Assembly: GCF_016461715.1 (NCBI RefSeq)
Contig: NZ_JAEMUI010000005.1
Span: forward strand, 124,001 to 188,000
Reading direction: 5' to 3'
Length of the DNA stretch: 64,000 bases
Origin: Marinomonas spartinae
GTDB lineage: Bacteria > Pseudomonadota > Gammaproteobacteria > Pseudomonadales > Marinomonadaceae
Under the pieces are notes generated by a model. It saw only the letters and a program-made list of their open reading frames with translations. It did no database searches and was not told where the DNA came from. Every line of letters starts with the position of its first letter. Position 1 is the stretch's first letter. Below are positions 47,876 through 58,374 of this stretch, piece after piece. Made by a program: the position numbers and the translations under genes.

Positions 47876-48268
47876 TTAAATAACTTCCCTTTCCACTAAT
47901 TCGTCAAACTCAGCTTGTTGCTCCCTTTCTCCAATACTCTCCACGTCTTCTGCATTAATATGATGCTGACGACCCGCATGTTTGGTTTTATGTTTCACTA
48001 ACTGCTTTTCTAATTTAGCGACCAATGCGTCTAATGCAGGTTTTAATTGTTGCTCGTTTTTCACCGTGGCAAAAAGGTCATGACCAGGAATATGCACACT
48101 GGCTTCCACTATCAAACGATGTATCTCATGCTTTTCTGTATTTAATATCACTTTAATACTAGTGATTTGTTGATTAATGCGGGCCAAATGATCCATTTTC
48201 TCTTTAACTAACTGCTGAACTTCTTCGCCAGATTGTACGTGGTGACCGCTAATGTTTAATGTATACAT
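47876..48268 (-). CDS. hpf: Ribosome hibernation promoting factor (HPF/RaiA family)
   Basis: The 130-residue protein binds idle ribosomes in stationary phase. It shows the HPF beta-alpha-beta fold: YTLNISGHHVQSGEEVQQLVKEKM, ITSIKVILNTEKHEIHRLIVEASVHIPGHDLFA, then LKPALDALVAKLEKQLVKHKTK, followed by an acidic tail of about 30 residues. It lacks the long second domain of long HPF, so is of the short type with extended tail. It is not beside rpoN, its usual neighbour. An AAGGAAATT site precedes the ATG. Confidence 0.93.
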   Translation of the reverse strand: MYTLNISGHHVQSGEEVQQLVKEKMDHLARINQQITSIKVILNTEKHEIHRLIVEASVHIPGHDLFATVKNEQQLKPALDALVAKLEKQLVKHKTKHAGRQHHINAEDVESIGEREQQAEFDELVEREVI

Positions 48269-48473
48269 AGAGAATTTCCTTCATTTTTATTGGAAAGCTG
48301 TTTTGTAAAAAAGTCGTCTTGGTTCCTTATGTTAGGTAGATAGTAATAACCTATGGACTATTGCGATGAATTTCAATCCTAAATTTGTAAATTGTTTCAC
48401 AAGTTTGATAACAAATTTGTCACAACAATGAGTTAGGTCACACCAGTGTCAACATAGCCTTACTTGTCCGCAT

Positions 48474-48503
48474 AAAAAAAGCATGAGCAAACAGAAAATG
48501 CTT
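48474..48503 (-). terminator. Terminator after the GFA-family gene
   Basis: On the minus strand a short AAGCAT/ATGCTT stem with a 13-base loop is followed by seven T residues. It lies about 45 bases after the stop of the gene at 48549. Confidence 0.6.
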
Positions 48504-48548
48504 AAAACAGGTCCCAGCAATTCCCTACTTTTATACGAAACAGCACCA

Positions 48549-48914
48549 TTAACAACCCACCCCACGCTGCTTCAAAGCAACCGATGCGCCATCTATTTTA
48601 CGAACAGGAATACGTGAAAGCACATCACTTTCCGCCATTCTCATATTAATGGCCAAAATAGTATCTGGGCATTTCTCTGTTGTCACATAATGAGTTAAGC
48701 AGCCACAGCAATCACAGCGGTGGAATTCAACCTCTTGATCCCCCCAACAATAGAAAACAGTCTTCACTTTACTGTTGATTTGAACCTGTTCGGGAGGAAA
48801 ATACGCCCAAGCAGCAGCATAACGTCGACAAATAGAGCAATTACACACCCCCACTTCGTCGGGCATAGTGCTGAACTCCAAACTGACATTGCCACAATGA
48901 CACGTTAACAACAT
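48549..48914 (-). CDS. GFA family zinc-binding protein
   Basis: This 121-residue protein belongs to the glutathione-dependent formaldehyde-activating (GFA/CENP-V) family. It starts MLLTCHCGNVSLEF, with the zinc pair CxC (residues 5 and 7), then CNCSICRR and a second group CDCCGC. The ATG at 48914 fits the family start; the frame upstream to 48977 has no similarity. Many GFA proteins are not true formaldehyde-activating enzymes, and the substrate is unknown. Confidence 0.87.
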   Translation of the reverse strand: MLLTCHCGNVSLEFSTMPDEVGVCNCSICRRYAAAWAYFPPEQVQINSKVKTVFYCWGDQEVEFHRCDCCGCLTHYVTTEKCPDTILAINMRMAESDVLSRIPVRKIDGASVALKQRGVGC

Positions 48915-48998
48915 TATTCGATCTCTTTGTGCTCTACACCTCTTTATCGAATAAACAACTGGTAGCCTTAACCACACAAGAGGTATAGAAAAATAAGG

Positions 48999-49688
48999 CT
49001 AACCCTCTTCATCCGCATGGGACACGGCATCAAAACTTTCCACTTGCTCAAAGCTTTCCATCCAAAAATAGGAACTAACCAAGCTAAATTGACGAGCTAA
49101 ACCTTCATCCATTACTTGCTTCAACTGCCAAACGAGGCCGGGGGCCTCGGGGAACTGTGGCCCTTTGATTTGGTCTTCATATAAACGATTGATCAGAGCA
49201 TCATCACCCTGCCCATTGGCTAATAAACGCACGATGGAAGAATGCAGCGACTCATCAAAAATCGTCATGTCCTCAACATGCTCTGCTGTCACCGTCATCT
49301 TTAGTTCAACACCAGTAGGACGTGCAAAGGTTCCATTAAAGGCTTCACGCAATAAACCGTAAGCATTAAAGAAACGCTCGTGCAACATGCAGTCTGGGTA
49401 CTCTTCCCATGAACGATCATCAACCATATCGTGGCTGACTTGGTCTATTTTGCCTTTTTCTAGTTCTGGAAATAAATGTACCAACACAGCCTTTGCCGCA
49501 TCTGCAGGCCCAAGATCGTTTAACGACATCAGACACATCTCACGGAGCTCAGCCGCGTCCATTTTGTCTACATCATCCTCAAAGTCCATAATACTCAAAA
49601 GATCGCGATAATCTTGGTCAGACCAAGCACCTTGAATCTGACTTACTTTACGAAAGGAATCAATTTGAACGGAAAACTTAGCTTGCAT
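48999..49688 (-). CDS. Conserved-looking acidic protein of unknown function
   Basis: The 229-residue protein is soluble, strongly acidic and predicted mixed helix and sheet, with stretches such as DYRDLLSIMDFEDDVDKMDAA, FNAYGLLREAFNGTFARPTGVELK and PEAPGLVWQLKQVMDEGLARQFSLVSSYFW. No domain or motif is recognised. The ATG at 49688 has an AGGAGTGCT site. The gene stands alone between asd and the GFA gene. A role cannot be suggested from the sequence. Confidence 0.82.
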   Translation of the reverse strand: MQAKFSVQIDSFRKVSQIQGAWSDQDYRDLLSIMDFEDDVDKMDAAELREMCLMSLNDLGPADAAKAVLVHLFPELEKGKIDQVSHDMVDDRSWEEYPDCMLHERFFNAYGLLREAFNGTFARPTGVELKMTVTAEHVEDMTIFDESLHSSIVRLLANGQGDDALINRLYEDQIKGPQFPEAPGLVWQLKQVMDEGLARQFSLVSSYFWMESFEQVESFDAVSHADEEG

Positions 49689-49910
49689 TTAGCACTCCTA
49701 TTTGAACGCCAATATTGCAAAAAAATAACACAAATAGGCGTTATCATTAGCCAATAAAGACCTTTAAAAATGAACAGGCCGAGCAACCAATGTACAGGGA
49801 GTGACAGCAATATGCTATCCACTGGAGAAAATGATTTTTAGGGAACGTTTTGCATACTGCGGAGTTCTGTTTACAACAATGAATATGAAATATACGGACG
49901 CCCAGACACA

Positions 49911-49938
49911 AAAAACCCGCTTTAAAAAGCGGGTTTTT
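49911..49938. terminator. Terminator after asd
   Basis: The stem AAAAACCCGCTT with AAGCGGGTTTTT and a 4-base loop has T runs on both strands. It lies just past the asd stop and could also serve plus-strand transcripts. Confidence 0.9.
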
Positions 49939-49965
49939 AAGAATCAACTCGCTATTCAAGAACGA

Positions 49966-51084
49966 TTAATCTTCTAGCAAGATGCGCAACATACGACGAA
50001 GTGGCTCTGCCGCCCCCCAAAGTAGTTGGTCACCCACTGAGAAAGCACTGATGTATTCAGGCCCCATATTCAGCTTACGAATACGACCAACTGGTATGTT
50101 AAGTGTGCCAGTGGCAACCGTTGGTGTTAAGCCTTTCATTGTTGCTTCTTTATCATTTGGCACTACGTTCACCCAGTCGTTATGCTGGGCCAGAATACCT
50201 TCGATATCAGCAACCGGAATGTCTTTGTTCAGCTTGATGGTAAAGGCTTGGCTATGGCAGCGCATGGCACCGATACGAACACACAAACCATCAACTGGAA
50301 TAGGCGCACCAGTATTCCCTAAAATTTTGTTGGTTTCTGCTTGGGCTTTCCACTCTTCGCGGCTTTGGCCATTTTCAAGCTGAGAATCAATATAAGGAAT
50401 CAGTGAGCCCGCTAGTGGCACACCAAATTGATCGACTGGCATGGAGCTGGAACGCATTTGCTCTGCAACTTTACGATCAATCTCTAGAATTGCGCTCGCC
50501 GGATCCGCTAACTCAGACGCAACAGAGCCATGCAATAATCTCATTTGATTGATCAACTCACGCATGTGTCGAGCACCACCGCCAGACGCAGCCTGATAAG
50601 TCATGGAGGTCATCCATTCAATATGGCCTTTTTCAAACAGACCACCCAATGCAAGCAGCATCAATGATACCGTACAGTTACCGCCAATAAAGGTTTTTAC
50701 ACCATCTTTCAAACCTTGTTGGATGACCTTTTGGTTGACTGGATCCAATACAATGATAGCGTCTTTATCCATACGCAATGAAGACGCCGCATCAATCCAG
50801 TAACCTTGCCAACCAGCATTACGCAACTGAGGGTAAATGGCCTTGGTGTAATCGCCGCCTTGACAGGTAATAATCACATCCATTTTCTTCAAAGACTCAA
50901 TATCGTTCGCGTCTTGAAGCAATGAAATGTCTTTACCAATATCTGGGCCAGCTTGACCCGTTTGCGACGTGGAAAAGAAAACAGGCTCGATCAAATCGAA
51001 ATCTTTCTCTTCACGCATACGTTGCATCAACACGGAACCAACCATTCCGCGCCAACCGACTAAACCTACAGTGTGTTTTGACAT
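49966..51084 (-). CDS. asd: Aspartate-semialdehyde dehydrogenase
   Basis: Asd reduces beta-aspartyl phosphate to aspartate semialdehyde, the branch point to lysine, threonine and methionine. From the ATG at 51084 the protein is 372 residues, [20 protein letters not shown], like the E. coli/Vibrio type (367). The catalytic Cys137 lies in [12 protein letters not shown]. The ten-codon longer frame begins with GTG in the leader and is not needed. Placed after leuB, it repeats the leuC-leuD-leuB-asd order of Pseudomonas, and its product feeds DapA in this window. Confidence 0.96.
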   Translation of the reverse strand: MSKHTVGLVGWRGMVGSVLMQRMREEKDFDLIEPVFFSTSQTGQAGPDIGKDISLLQDANDIESLKKMDVIITCQGGDYTKAIYPQLRNAGWQGYWIDAASSLRMDKDAIIVLDPVNQKVIQQGLKDGVKTFIGGNCTVSLMLLALGGLFEKGHIEWMTSMTYQAASGGGARHMRELINQMRLLHGSVASELADPASAILEIDRKVAEQMRSSSMPVDQFGVPLAGSLIPYIDSQLENGQSREEWKAQAETNKILGNTGAPIPVDGLCVRIGAMRCHSQAFTIKLNKDIPVADIEGILAQHNDWVNVVPNDKEATMKGLTPTVATGTLNIPVGRIRKLNMGPEYISAFSVGDQLLWGAAEPLRRMLRILLED

Positions 51085-51143
51085 GGTTTTAAACCCTTTT
51101 ATTGGTGGGGCCACTCATACCAAGAGCAGTATCCCAAGTTAAT

Positions 51144-51164
51144 GCCTAATCCTTTTGATTAGGC
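51144..51164 (-). repeat. Hairpin at the leuB stop codon
   Basis: GCCTAATC pairs with GATTAGGC around a 5-base loop on the minus strand and covers the leuB stop codon at 51161-51159. No T run follows, so it is more likely a stability or coupling element than a terminator of the leu transcript before asd. Confidence 0.4.
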
Positions 51165-52250
51165 TTTCAATCCAACAGCCAATGCGTCAAGTACCGCATC
51201 ACCCATTGCTTTTGTGCTAACCGTTTCACATCCTTCAGACGCAATGTCTGATGTCCTCAATCCCAGATCAAGAACACGGCTCACTGCCGCCTCGATGGCA
51301 TCCGCTGCCTCTTTTGCATCCAAAGAGTAGCGCAACATCATAGCAACAGAAAGGATCGTCGCCAACGGGTTTGCGATACCTTTTCCTGCAATATCGGGAG
51401 CAGAACCGTGACAGGGTTCATACATACCACGCCCCTCTGCATTCAAAGAAGCCGATGGTAGCATTCCAATAGAGCCCGTTAGCATCGCCGCCGCGTCCGA
51501 CAAAATATCGCCAAACATGTTCCCTGTTACCATAACATCAAACTGCTTAGGTGCGCGAACCAACTGCATAGCCGCATTGTCTACCAGCATATGTGTTAGC
51601 TCCACATCTGGGTATTCTTTTGCCACTTCCTCCATGATTTCTTTCCAAAGTACAGTCACTTCCAATACATTGGATTTATCGATAGAGCAAACGCGTTTGC
51701 CACGCTGACGTGCTGCCTCAAAAGCGGAACGACCGATACGACGAATTTCAGACTCACTGTAAACGTAAGTATTAAATCCCTGACGCTCACCATTTTCTAG
51801 CGTACGAATACCTCGTGGTTGACCAAAATAAATACCACCCGTTAATTCCCGAACGATTAAGATATCTAAACCTGCCACGATTTCAGGCTTCAAACTAGAT
51901 GCCCCTGCCAATTGAGGGTAAAGAATTGCAGGACGTAGATTCGAAAACAATTCAAGATTAGAGCGCAAACCCAGCAACCCTTTTTCAGGACGAACCGCCA
52001 TGTCCAACTTATCCCATTTAGGCCCACCGACTGCTCCCAATAAAATGGCATCCGCCGCTTTTGCTTTGGTCAAAGTGGACTCTGGAAGAGGTGTGCCCGT
52101 CTCGTCATATGCCGTCCCACCCACTAACGCACTTTCGTGAGTGATATCTAAATGAAAAGCCTCATTGACCGCATCCAATACACGAACGGCCTGCTCAACG
52201 ATTTCAGGACCAATGCCATCACCGGGCAAAATTAATACATTCTTAGCCAT
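51159..52250 (-). CDS. leuB: 3-isopropylmalate dehydrogenase
   Basis: LeuB oxidises and decarboxylates 3-isopropylmalate in leucine synthesis. The 363-residue protein (E. coli 363) starts [11 protein letters not shown] and has the family segments [31 protein letters not shown] and [25 protein letters not shown]. It follows leuD after an 89-base gap holding a strong hairpin. It is part of the leucine unit transcribed from leuC. Confidence 0.97.
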   Translation of the reverse strand: MAKNVLILPGDGIGPEIVEQAVRVLDAVNEAFHLDITHESALVGGTAYDETGTPLPESTLTKAKAADAILLGAVGGPKWDKLDMAVRPEKGLLGLRSNLELFSNLRPAILYPQLAGASSLKPEIVAGLDILIVRELTGGIYFGQPRGIRTLENGERQGFNTYVYSESEIRRIGRSAFEAARQRGKRVCSIDKSNVLEVTVLWKEIMEEVAKEYPDVELTHMLVDNAAMQLVRAPKQFDVMVTGNMFGDILSDAAAMLTGSIGMLPSASLNAEGRGMYEPCHGSAPDIAGKGIANPLATILSVAMMLRYSLDAKEAADAIEAAVSRVLDLGLRTSDIASEGCETVSTKAMGDAVLDALAVGLKA

Positions 52251-52277
52251 TTTCTTATCCTCAATTCTTTAAAATCA

Positions 52278-52303
52278 GCCTTCACAAAACGCTTTGTGAA
52301 GGC
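52278..52303 (-). repeat. Strong hairpin between leuD and leuB
   Basis: An 11-base perfect stem (GCCTTCACAAA with TTTGTGAAGGC) with a 4-base loop lies in the leuD-leuB gap. The minus-strand sequence after it is TGATTTTAAAG, a partial T run, so it may act as a leaky terminator that lowers leuB and asd relative to leuCD, or as a stability element. Confidence 0.5.
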
Positions 52304-52339
52304 TAAAAACACGATTCAAAACACAATCAGCCCGCGATA

Positions 52340-52990
52340 CTACTCGCCACGCGATAAGAACAACCAAGGGGCATTTGCCATGCGTTTTTCTTCAAAACGG
52401 CGGATGCTGTCTTCGTTTTGCAATGTCAGACCAATATCATCCAGACCATTTAATAAGCAATGCTTACGGAAGGTATCCACTAAAAACTCAAATACCTCAC
52501 CAGAAGGTGAAGTCACTGTTTGAGCTTCAAGGTCAACAATCACTTCCGCGCCTTTTTTAGCGGTCACCTCAGCGAACAATTGGTCCACTTCTTCTGACGC
52601 CAAGACAATGGGCAATAAACCATTTTTAAAACAGTTATTGTAGAAAATATCGGCAAAGCTTGGGGCGATAATGGCTCGAAAACCGTAATCATCCAATGCC
52701 CAAGGCGCATGTTCACGGCTGGAACCGCATCCAAAATTTTGTCGAGCCAATAACACGCTTGCCCCTTGATAACGGGGTTGGTTTAAAACAAACTCTTCAC
52801 GAATCGGACGACCATCACACTCCTGATCAGGCTTACCTTCATCTTCATAACGCAGCTCATCAAATAAATTTTTACCAAATCCTGTACGCTTGATGGATTT
52901 CAAGAACTGCTTTGGAATAATCATATCGGTATCAACGTTTGCCAAATCCAAAGGAGCGGCTAACCCTGTATGTTTCGTAAAAGGACGCAT
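52340..52990 (-). CDS. leuD: 3-isopropylmalate dehydratase small subunit
   Basis: LeuD is the swivel subunit that, with LeuC, isomerises isopropylmalate. The 216 residues (E. coli 201) include [39 protein letters not shown] and [22 protein letters not shown], all subunit hallmarks. It starts 9 bases after leuC. Confidence 0.97.
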   Translation of the reverse strand: MRPFTKHTGLAAPLDLANVDTDMIIPKQFLKSIKRTGFGKNLFDELRYEDEGKPDQECDGRPIREEFVLNQPRYQGASVLLARQNFGCGSSREHAPWALDDYGFRAIIAPSFADIFYNNCFKNGLLPIVLASEEVDQLFAEVTAKKGAEVIVDLEAQTVTSPSGEVFEFLVDTFRKHCLLNGLDDIGLTLQNEDSIRRFEEKRMANAPWLFLSRGE

Positions 52991-52999
52991 GCTGTTCTC

Positions 53000-54427
53000 C
53001 TAGTGTTTAACAAACTCATTAACATCAACAAAATGGCCAGCGATGGCCGCGGCAGCCGCCATGGCAGGACTCACCAAATGGGTACGACCACCAAAGCCTT
53101 GTCGACCTTCAAAGTTACGGTTAGAAGTGGAAGCACAGTGCTCACCAGCCCCTAATTTGTCCGCATTCATAGCCAAACACATGGAGCAACCTGGCTCACG
53201 CCATTCCAACCCTGCGGCTTCAAATATCTTGTCTAAACCTTCCTTTTCTGCCTGCGCTTTAACCAAACCAGAACCCGGTACCACAATGGCTTGCTTCAAG
53301 GTCGGCGCCACTTTACGGCCTTTCACCACGTCAGCTGCGATGCGTAAATCTTCAATACGTGAATTCGTACAAGAACCAATAAACACACGATCTAATACCA
53401 CATCAGACAACATGGTTTTGCCTTCTAATCCCATGTACTTCCAAGCACGGGCGTAACCTTCTTTTTTCACTGGGTCTTTTTGATCTTCTGGACGAGGAAT
53501 TGGCTCATCAATGGCGATAACCATTTCTGGCGACGTGCCCCATGTGACTTGCGGCTTGATGTCTTCAGCTTTGATAACGACGACTTCGTCAAACTGTGCG
53601 TCTTTGTCAGACACTAGGTCTTTCCAAGCCTCAACCGCCATGTCCCAATGCTCTCCTTTTGGTGCATAAGGACGCCCTTTTACGTATTCTATGGTGGTGT
53701 CATCGACTGCAATCAATCCGACACGAGCACCAGCCTCAATGGCCATATTACATACTGTCATGCGGCCTTCCATTGATAAAGACTGGATACCTGTACCACC
53801 AAATTCGATGGCGTATCCTGTTCCTCCAGCCGTACCAATGGCACCAATAATCGCCAGAACAACATCTTTCGCAGACACCCAAGGCGAGAGTTCACCGTCA
53901 ACACGCACAAGCATATTGCGGCTTTTCTTTTGTACTAAGCATTGCGTGGCTAATACATGTTCCACTTCAGAGGTGCCAATACCGTGTGCTAACGCACCAA
54001 ACGCACCGTGAGTAGATGTATGAGAGTCACCACAAACAACCGTCATACCTGGTAACGTCGCGCCTTGTTCTGGCCCAACAACGTGCACGATACCTTGACG
54101 AATGTCCTTCATGTTGAATTCAGTGATACCGAATTCTTGGCAATTGTCATCCAATGTAGTGACTTGGATTTTAGAAACAGGATCTTCAATCCCATTAACA
54201 CCGTTAACACGCTCGTTTTTGGTGGTTGGAACGTTGTGATCCGGTGTTGCTAGACTAGATGATACACGCCAAGGCTTACGACCAGCCAATCGCAAACCTT
54301 CAAACGCTTGCGGTGACGTTACTTCATGAAGTAGCTGTAAATCAATATAAATCAACGCACTACCATCATCACGTTGCTGTACAAGGTGGCTATCCCACAA
54401 CTTGTCATAAAGGGTTTTGGCTGACAT
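53000..54427 (-). CDS. leuC: 3-isopropylmalate dehydratase large subunit
   Basis: LeuC is the [4Fe-4S] subunit of isopropylmalate isomerase. The 475-residue protein (E. coli 466) starts [13 protein letters not shown], has [28 protein letters not shown], and holds the cluster cysteines in FIGSCTNSR (about 350) and GCSMCLAMN (about 413 and 416). It is first of leuC-leuD-leuB-asd, divergent from a LysR gene, and only 93 bases separate the two starts, too little for a classic leu leader peptide with attenuator. Confidence 0.97.
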   Translation of the reverse strand: MSAKTLYDKLWDSHLVQQRDDGSALIYIDLQLLHEVTSPQAFEGLRLAGRKPWRVSSSLATPDHNVPTTKNERVNGVNGIEDPVSKIQVTTLDDNCQEFGITEFNMKDIRQGIVHVVGPEQGATLPGMTVVCGDSHTSTHGAFGALAHGIGTSEVEHVLATQCLVQKKSRNMLVRVDGELSPWVSAKDVVLAIIGAIGTAGGTGYAIEFGGTGIQSLSMEGRMTVCNMAIEAGARVGLIAVDDTTIEYVKGRPYAPKGEHWDMAVEAWKDLVSDKDAQFDEVVVIKAEDIKPQVTWGTSPEMVIAIDEPIPRPEDQKDPVKKEGYARAWKYMGLEGKTMLSDVVLDRVFIGSCTNSRIEDLRIAADVVKGRKVAPTLKQAIVVPGSGLVKAQAEKEGLDKIFEAAGLEWREPGCSMCLAMNADKLGAGEHCASTSNRNFEGRQGFGGRTHLVSPAMAAAAAIAGHFVDVNEFVKH

Positions 54428-54520
54428 AACTTCTCTCCTAAATATCCTGTTGAAGTATCCTAGAACTTTTGTTCAAATTACTCAAATTCATAATTTTCAT
54501 GGTTTGGATAATATTTAAGA

Positions 54521-55399
54521 ATGCTAGATATTGCAGAACTTCTCACCTTTATAAAAGTGGCTGAAACAAAGTCTTTCTCGGAAGCGGGTTTAGCTCTATT
54601 TATTACACAACCAGCCGTGAGTAAACGCATCGCAGCACTTGAAAGTAGCCTCGAAACCAAGCTGTTTGACCGTATTGGAAAACAAGTCCAACTAACAGAA
54701 GCAGGCGTCAGGCTTCTGCCTAAAGCACGTAAAATTGTAGAGGATTTACAAGATATAAAGCGAAGCATGACACTACAAATGGAAGACGTCAGCGGTGAAC
54801 TCAGAATCGCCATCAGTTACCATATTGGATTAAGAAGACTTCCCCCTTTATTAAAACGCTTTCAGGAGAATTTTCCTAACGTACAACTGGAAATTGACTT
54901 CACCCAATCCGAAGATGCTTACCAGCAAGTATTAAAAGGCTTGACGGAAATTGGTATCATCACGCTATCAGACAAAGAAAATCACTTAATTGAGGCCATT
55001 CCTATTTGGTCAGACCCATTGACCTGTGTTGTCAGCAAAGACCATCCATTAGCTAACATAGAGAATGTTAGCCTAGAAGACCTTGCCCATCATGCCTGCG
55101 TATTACCCAACGAAAATACCTTTACCAGACTCATTGCAGAGCGCGCCTTTGGCAAACAAGGTCTTAAACCCAAAGTGCGCATGAATACCAACAACTTTGA
55201 AACACTCGCCATGCTCGTTCACATCGGCTGGGGATGGTCTATGCTCCCCTCCACACTCGTAACTGACGAACTGGTAATACTTCATCATGCAGACTTGAAT
55301 GTGGAAAGACGGCTAGGCATTATCCACCACAAACAACGCACCTTAAGTCGTGCTGGGCAAGCGTTTATCGATCTACTAAAAACAGCTCAAGGAAATTAA
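54521..55399 (+). CDS. LysR-family regulator divergent from leuC
   Basis: A 292-residue LysR-type transcription factor. The winged helix-turn-helix is at about 1-62 (SFSEAGLALFITQPAVSKRIAALES) and the effector domain at about 90-290. Divergence from leuC with a short shared promoter region suggests it controls the leu genes in place of leader attenuation. Similar LysR genes stand beside leuC in Pseudomonas. The effector may be 2-isopropylmalate or another pathway compound, by analogy with other leucine regulators. It is not LeuO by name, as the similarity cannot be tested. Confidence 0.85.
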   Translation: MLDIAELLTFIKVAETKSFSEAGLALFITQPAVSKRIAALESSLETKLFDRIGKQVQLTEAGVRLLPKARKIVEDLQDIKRSMTLQMEDVSGELRIAISYHIGLRRLPPLLKRFQENFPNVQLEIDFTQSEDAYQQVLKGLTEIGIITLSDKENHLIEAIPIWSDPLTCVVSKDHPLANIENVSLEDLAHHACVLPNENTFTRLIAERAFGKQGLKPKVRMNTNNFETLAMLVHIGWGWSMLPSTLVTDELVILHHADLNVERRLGIIHHKQRTLSRAGQAFIDLLKTAQGN

Positions 55400-55565
55400 A
55401 CTACACCGACAAGAGGCCTAAGATGCACAAAACATTCAAAAGAGGGAAATCGCACGCCAAGTACAACAGTTTGGCAAGATCTATGCTTAAATAATAAACA
55501 ACTTTAGTGTAAAGCAAGCCCTAAGAAACAAGCACCTGAATGATATCTCATTAAACGAGGTTGGT

Positions 55566-57197
55566 ATGGAAAACAAAATCGAGTGGTGGCGCGGCGCGGT
55601 AATCTACCAAATTTATCCGCGTAGTTTTTTTGATGCAAATAACGATGGAATCGGAGACCTTCCAGGTATCACCCAAAAAATAGACTACATTGCATCGTTA
55701 GGTGTCGATGCTATTTGGCTATCACCTTTTTTTACCTCTCCTATGAAAGACTTCGGTTACGATGTATCGGATTACTGTGATGTAGATCCTATCTTCGGCA
55801 CACTCAAAGACTTTGACGATCTTGTGGCAGAAGCGCACAAACACGGTTTAAAAGTTATGATAGACCAAGTGCTTAATCATACCTCCGACCAACACCCTTG
55901 GTTCGAAGAGTCAAGGCAAAGCCATGACAACGACAAGGCAGATTGGTATGTCTGGGCCGATGCCAAACCAGACGGCACCGTACCAAACAACTGGCTTTCC
56001 GTTTTTGGTGGCCCCGCGTGGCATTGGGATAGTCGCCGCAAACAATATTACTTGCACAACTTTTTAGATAGTCAACCTGACTTAAATTTTCACAACCCAG
56101 ACGTAGTCGATGCCATTTTAGCGACGGTAGAATTTTGGCTAAAACGCGGTGTTGATGGCTTTCGCCTTGATACAGCCAACTACTATTACCACGATCTCGA
56201 ACTACGTGATAACCCTGCTAAAGAAGAGATTGTCGAAGGCAGTATCGGTGTACGGCTAGACAACCCCTATGCCTATCAGCAACACCTATATGATAAGTCA
56301 CGACCTGAAAATATAGCCTTCTTACAACGTCTACGGGCACTACTCGATCAATATCCACAAACCACCACGGTTGGCGAAGTAGGCTGCGACTTTTCACTTA
56401 AGACCATGGCAGCTTACACTCAAGGCAATGATAAACTGCACATGTGCTATTCCTTTGATTTATTAACCCATGATTCCTCTATGGGACATATCCGGCACAC
56501 CATGGAAACCATTGAAGCAGGATTAGGGGATGGCTGGCCTTGTTGGTCTATCGGCAATCACGATGTGGAACGAGTAGCCACCCGCTGGGGTAAAAACAAG
56601 CATATGCCTAATCAGAGCAAGGCCTACATGACCATGCTGCTTTCGTTACGCGGTAGTATTTGCTTGTATCAAGGAGAAGAGCTGGGACTGCCGGAAGCAG
56701 AATTAACCTATGAACAACTGGTTGATCCTTACGGCATCAATTTTTGGCCTGAGTTTAAAGGCCGTGATGGCTGTCGAACCCCTATGCCGTGGACTAATAC
56801 GCCACTAGGCGGCTTTACCAGTAACACGTCTCCTTGGCTCCCCGTGGCGGAAAGCCATTTGCCCCTCGCCATCGAAGAACAAGAAGGTACACGCTCTTCC
56901 ATTCTGCATGCGTATCGAGATTTTTTACATTTAAGACGCGGACATCCTGAGCTGATTCACGGCGACATTGAGTTTTTATACCATGATGTGTCTACCCTGA
57001 CTTTTTTGCGAAGTTATAACGGAAAATCTTTGTACATAGCAATCAATACCGCCGAACAATCGAAAATTGTTTCTTGTCATTTTTCATTAACACCGCTGGT
57101 ATTACCTGAAGCCATTCCAGCTGGGTACATTGAAAACGGACAAATCGTCCTGCCAGCCTTCTCAGTATTTATCGGTTGTGTCATGGATACTGAATAA
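55566..57197 (+). CDS. GH13 alpha-glucosidase
   Basis: The 543-residue enzyme is a glycoside hydrolase family 13 member of the alpha-glucosidase/oligo-1,6-glucosidase branch. It starts WWRGAVIYQIYPRSFFDANNDGIGD-like (residues 7-31) and has the conserved regions DQVLNHTSDQHPWF, GFRLDTANYY with nucleophile Asp202, VGEVG with acid/base Glu271, and IGNHDVER with Asp333. No signal peptide, so it acts in the cytoplasm on imported malto- or isomalto-oligosaccharides. No sugar transporter or regulator is adjacent. The substrate is not settled by the motifs. Confidence 0.92.
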   Translation: MENKIEWWRGAVIYQIYPRSFFDANNDGIGDLPGITQKIDYIASLGVDAIWLSPFFTSPMKDFGYDVSDYCDVDPIFGTLKDFDDLVAEAHKHGLKVMIDQVLNHTSDQHPWFEESRQSHDNDKADWYVWADAKPDGTVPNNWLSVFGGPAWHWDSRRKQYYLHNFLDSQPDLNFHNPDVVDAILATVEFWLKRGVDGFRLDTANYYYHDLELRDNPAKEEIVEGSIGVRLDNPYAYQQHLYDKSRPENIAFLQRLRALLDQYPQTTTVGEVGCDFSLKTMAAYTQGNDKLHMCYSFDLLTHDSSMGHIRHTMETIEAGLGDGWPCWSIGNHDVERVATRWGKNKHMPNQSKAYMTMLLSLRGSICLYQGEELGLPEAELTYEQLVDPYGINFWPEFKGRDGCRTPMPWTNTPLGGFTSNTSPWLPVAESHLPLAIEEQEGTRSSILHAYRDFLHLRRGHPELIHGDIEFLYHDVSTLTFLRSYNGKSLYIAINTAEQSKIVSCHFSLTPLVLPEAIPAGYIENGQIVLPAFSVFIGCVMDTE

Positions 57198-57222
57198 TCA
57201 ATAAAAAGTCCGCACCAGAAAC

Positions 57223-57256
57223 AAAAAAACGCCGTTCATAGTGAATGGCGTTTTTT
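57223..57256. terminator. Bidirectional terminator between the GH13 gene and perM
   Basis: A 9-base stem (CGCCGTTCA with TGAATGGCG, one G-T wobble), 3-base loop, flanked by A7 and T6 runs, lies between the convergent genes. Confidence 0.9.
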
Positions 57257-57297
57257 ATTACATAACAGATTTAAACAACAGTCCAATCAAACCAGCC

Positions 57298-58362
57298 TTA
57301 TAAAGAAGGCAGCTCGTTTTGTCTTGGCCAAGCATTAATAATCGCTTTGACTAAAGTTGCCAATGGAATCGCAAAGAAAATCCCCCAAAAACCCCAAATA
57401 CCGCCGAAAAACAATACCGCCAAGATAATGGCTAGCGGATGTAAGTTTACGGCTTCAGAAAAAAGCAAAGGAACTAGAATATTGCCGTCTAACCCTTGAA
57501 CAACCAAGTAAGCAATCACCAAATACCAGAAATCACTGCTCGCACCGTATTGATAAAAAGCCACGACAACAACAGGAATGGTCACAGCCGCCGCACCAAT
57601 GTAAGGAATCAGTACGGATAAGCCGACAAGCAAAGCCAACAACTGAGCATACTTCAACCCCATAATGGCAAAAACAATATAGGTAAAAACAGCAACGACA
57701 ATCATTTCGATGACTTTGCCACGAATGTAATTGGCAATTTGTTCATTCATTTCATTGGCGATATTACGCAACATACGACGCTCTTTTGGCAACCAAGAGG
57801 TCATATAACCTAGTATCTCTTTCTGATCTTTTAATAAAAAGAACATCACCAGTGGCACTAAAATAAAATAGATCACAATGGAGAATAAAGAAGGGATGCT
57901 GGCAATGGAATATGACACAATCCACTGGCCCACGCTGGCAAACTCCGTGGCCAAAGAATTAACCACCTCATCAATAGCGCTTTGGCTAACCAGCGCGGTA
58001 TGGCCTTGCGCAAAGGTTTCGATAGCCTGTTGAATCACCCCAATCATACGAGGTAAGTCATTCACAAAACGAACCGCTTGTTCCCAAATAATGGGAACCA
58101 TAATGCCGATAAACGCCACACAGCTTGCCAAGAAAGACAAAAAGACAATTACCACTGACCAGGTATGACTGACGCCAAGACGCTTGATCCGCTCAACGGC
58201 TCCTTGTAATAAAAATGCCAGTACTATCGCGATTAAAACCGGCGCTAAAATTCCTCCCCAAAAAGCGAGAACACAGAGCGTCCCAATCAATAACAGTAGG
58301 AAGACCACAACCTCTTCATTGGAGAAGTAACGCTTAATCAGAGTATCTACAATTTTAAACAT
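57298..58362 (-). CDS. perM: AI-2E family transporter (PerM/YdiK-like)
   Basis: The 354-residue inner-membrane protein has about seven to eight hydrophobic segments, with the family's long loop between the early helices and the C-terminal signature ILVPLLFSEAVNLHPLAIIL and FGGIWGFWGIFFAIPLATL. AI-2E family members include ion and autoinducer transporters; no substrate is indicated. It starts 12 bases after a TusA-like gene, opposite to a BepA-like protease gene, a gene neighbourhood also found in Pseudomonas. Confidence 0.92.
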   Translation of the reverse strand: MFKIVDTLIKRYFSNEEVVVFLLLLIGTLCVLAFWGGILAPVLIAIVLAFLLQGAVERIKRLGVSHTWSVVIVFLSFLASCVAFIGIMVPIIWEQAVRFVNDLPRMIGVIQQAIETFAQGHTALVSQSAIDEVVNSLATEFASVGQWIVSYSIASIPSLFSIVIYFILVPLVMFFLLKDQKEILGYMTSWLPKERRMLRNIANEMNEQIANYIRGKVIEMIVVAVFTYIVFAIMGLKYAQLLALLVGLSVLIPYIGAAAVTIPVVVVAFYQYGASSDFWYLVIAYLVVQGLDGNILVPLLFSEAVNLHPLAIILAVLFFGGIWGFWGIFFAIPLATLVKAIINAWPRQNELPSL

Positions 58363-58374
58363 ATCTGGTCCGCT

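Noticed and set aside
49747-49959. 70-codon minus-strand frame after asd
   Set aside because: It reads through the asd terminator hairpin and has no ribosome-binding site.
54428-54520. leu leader peptide with attenuator
   Set aside because: The 93-base divergent region has no Leu-rich short frame or terminator/antiterminator pair.
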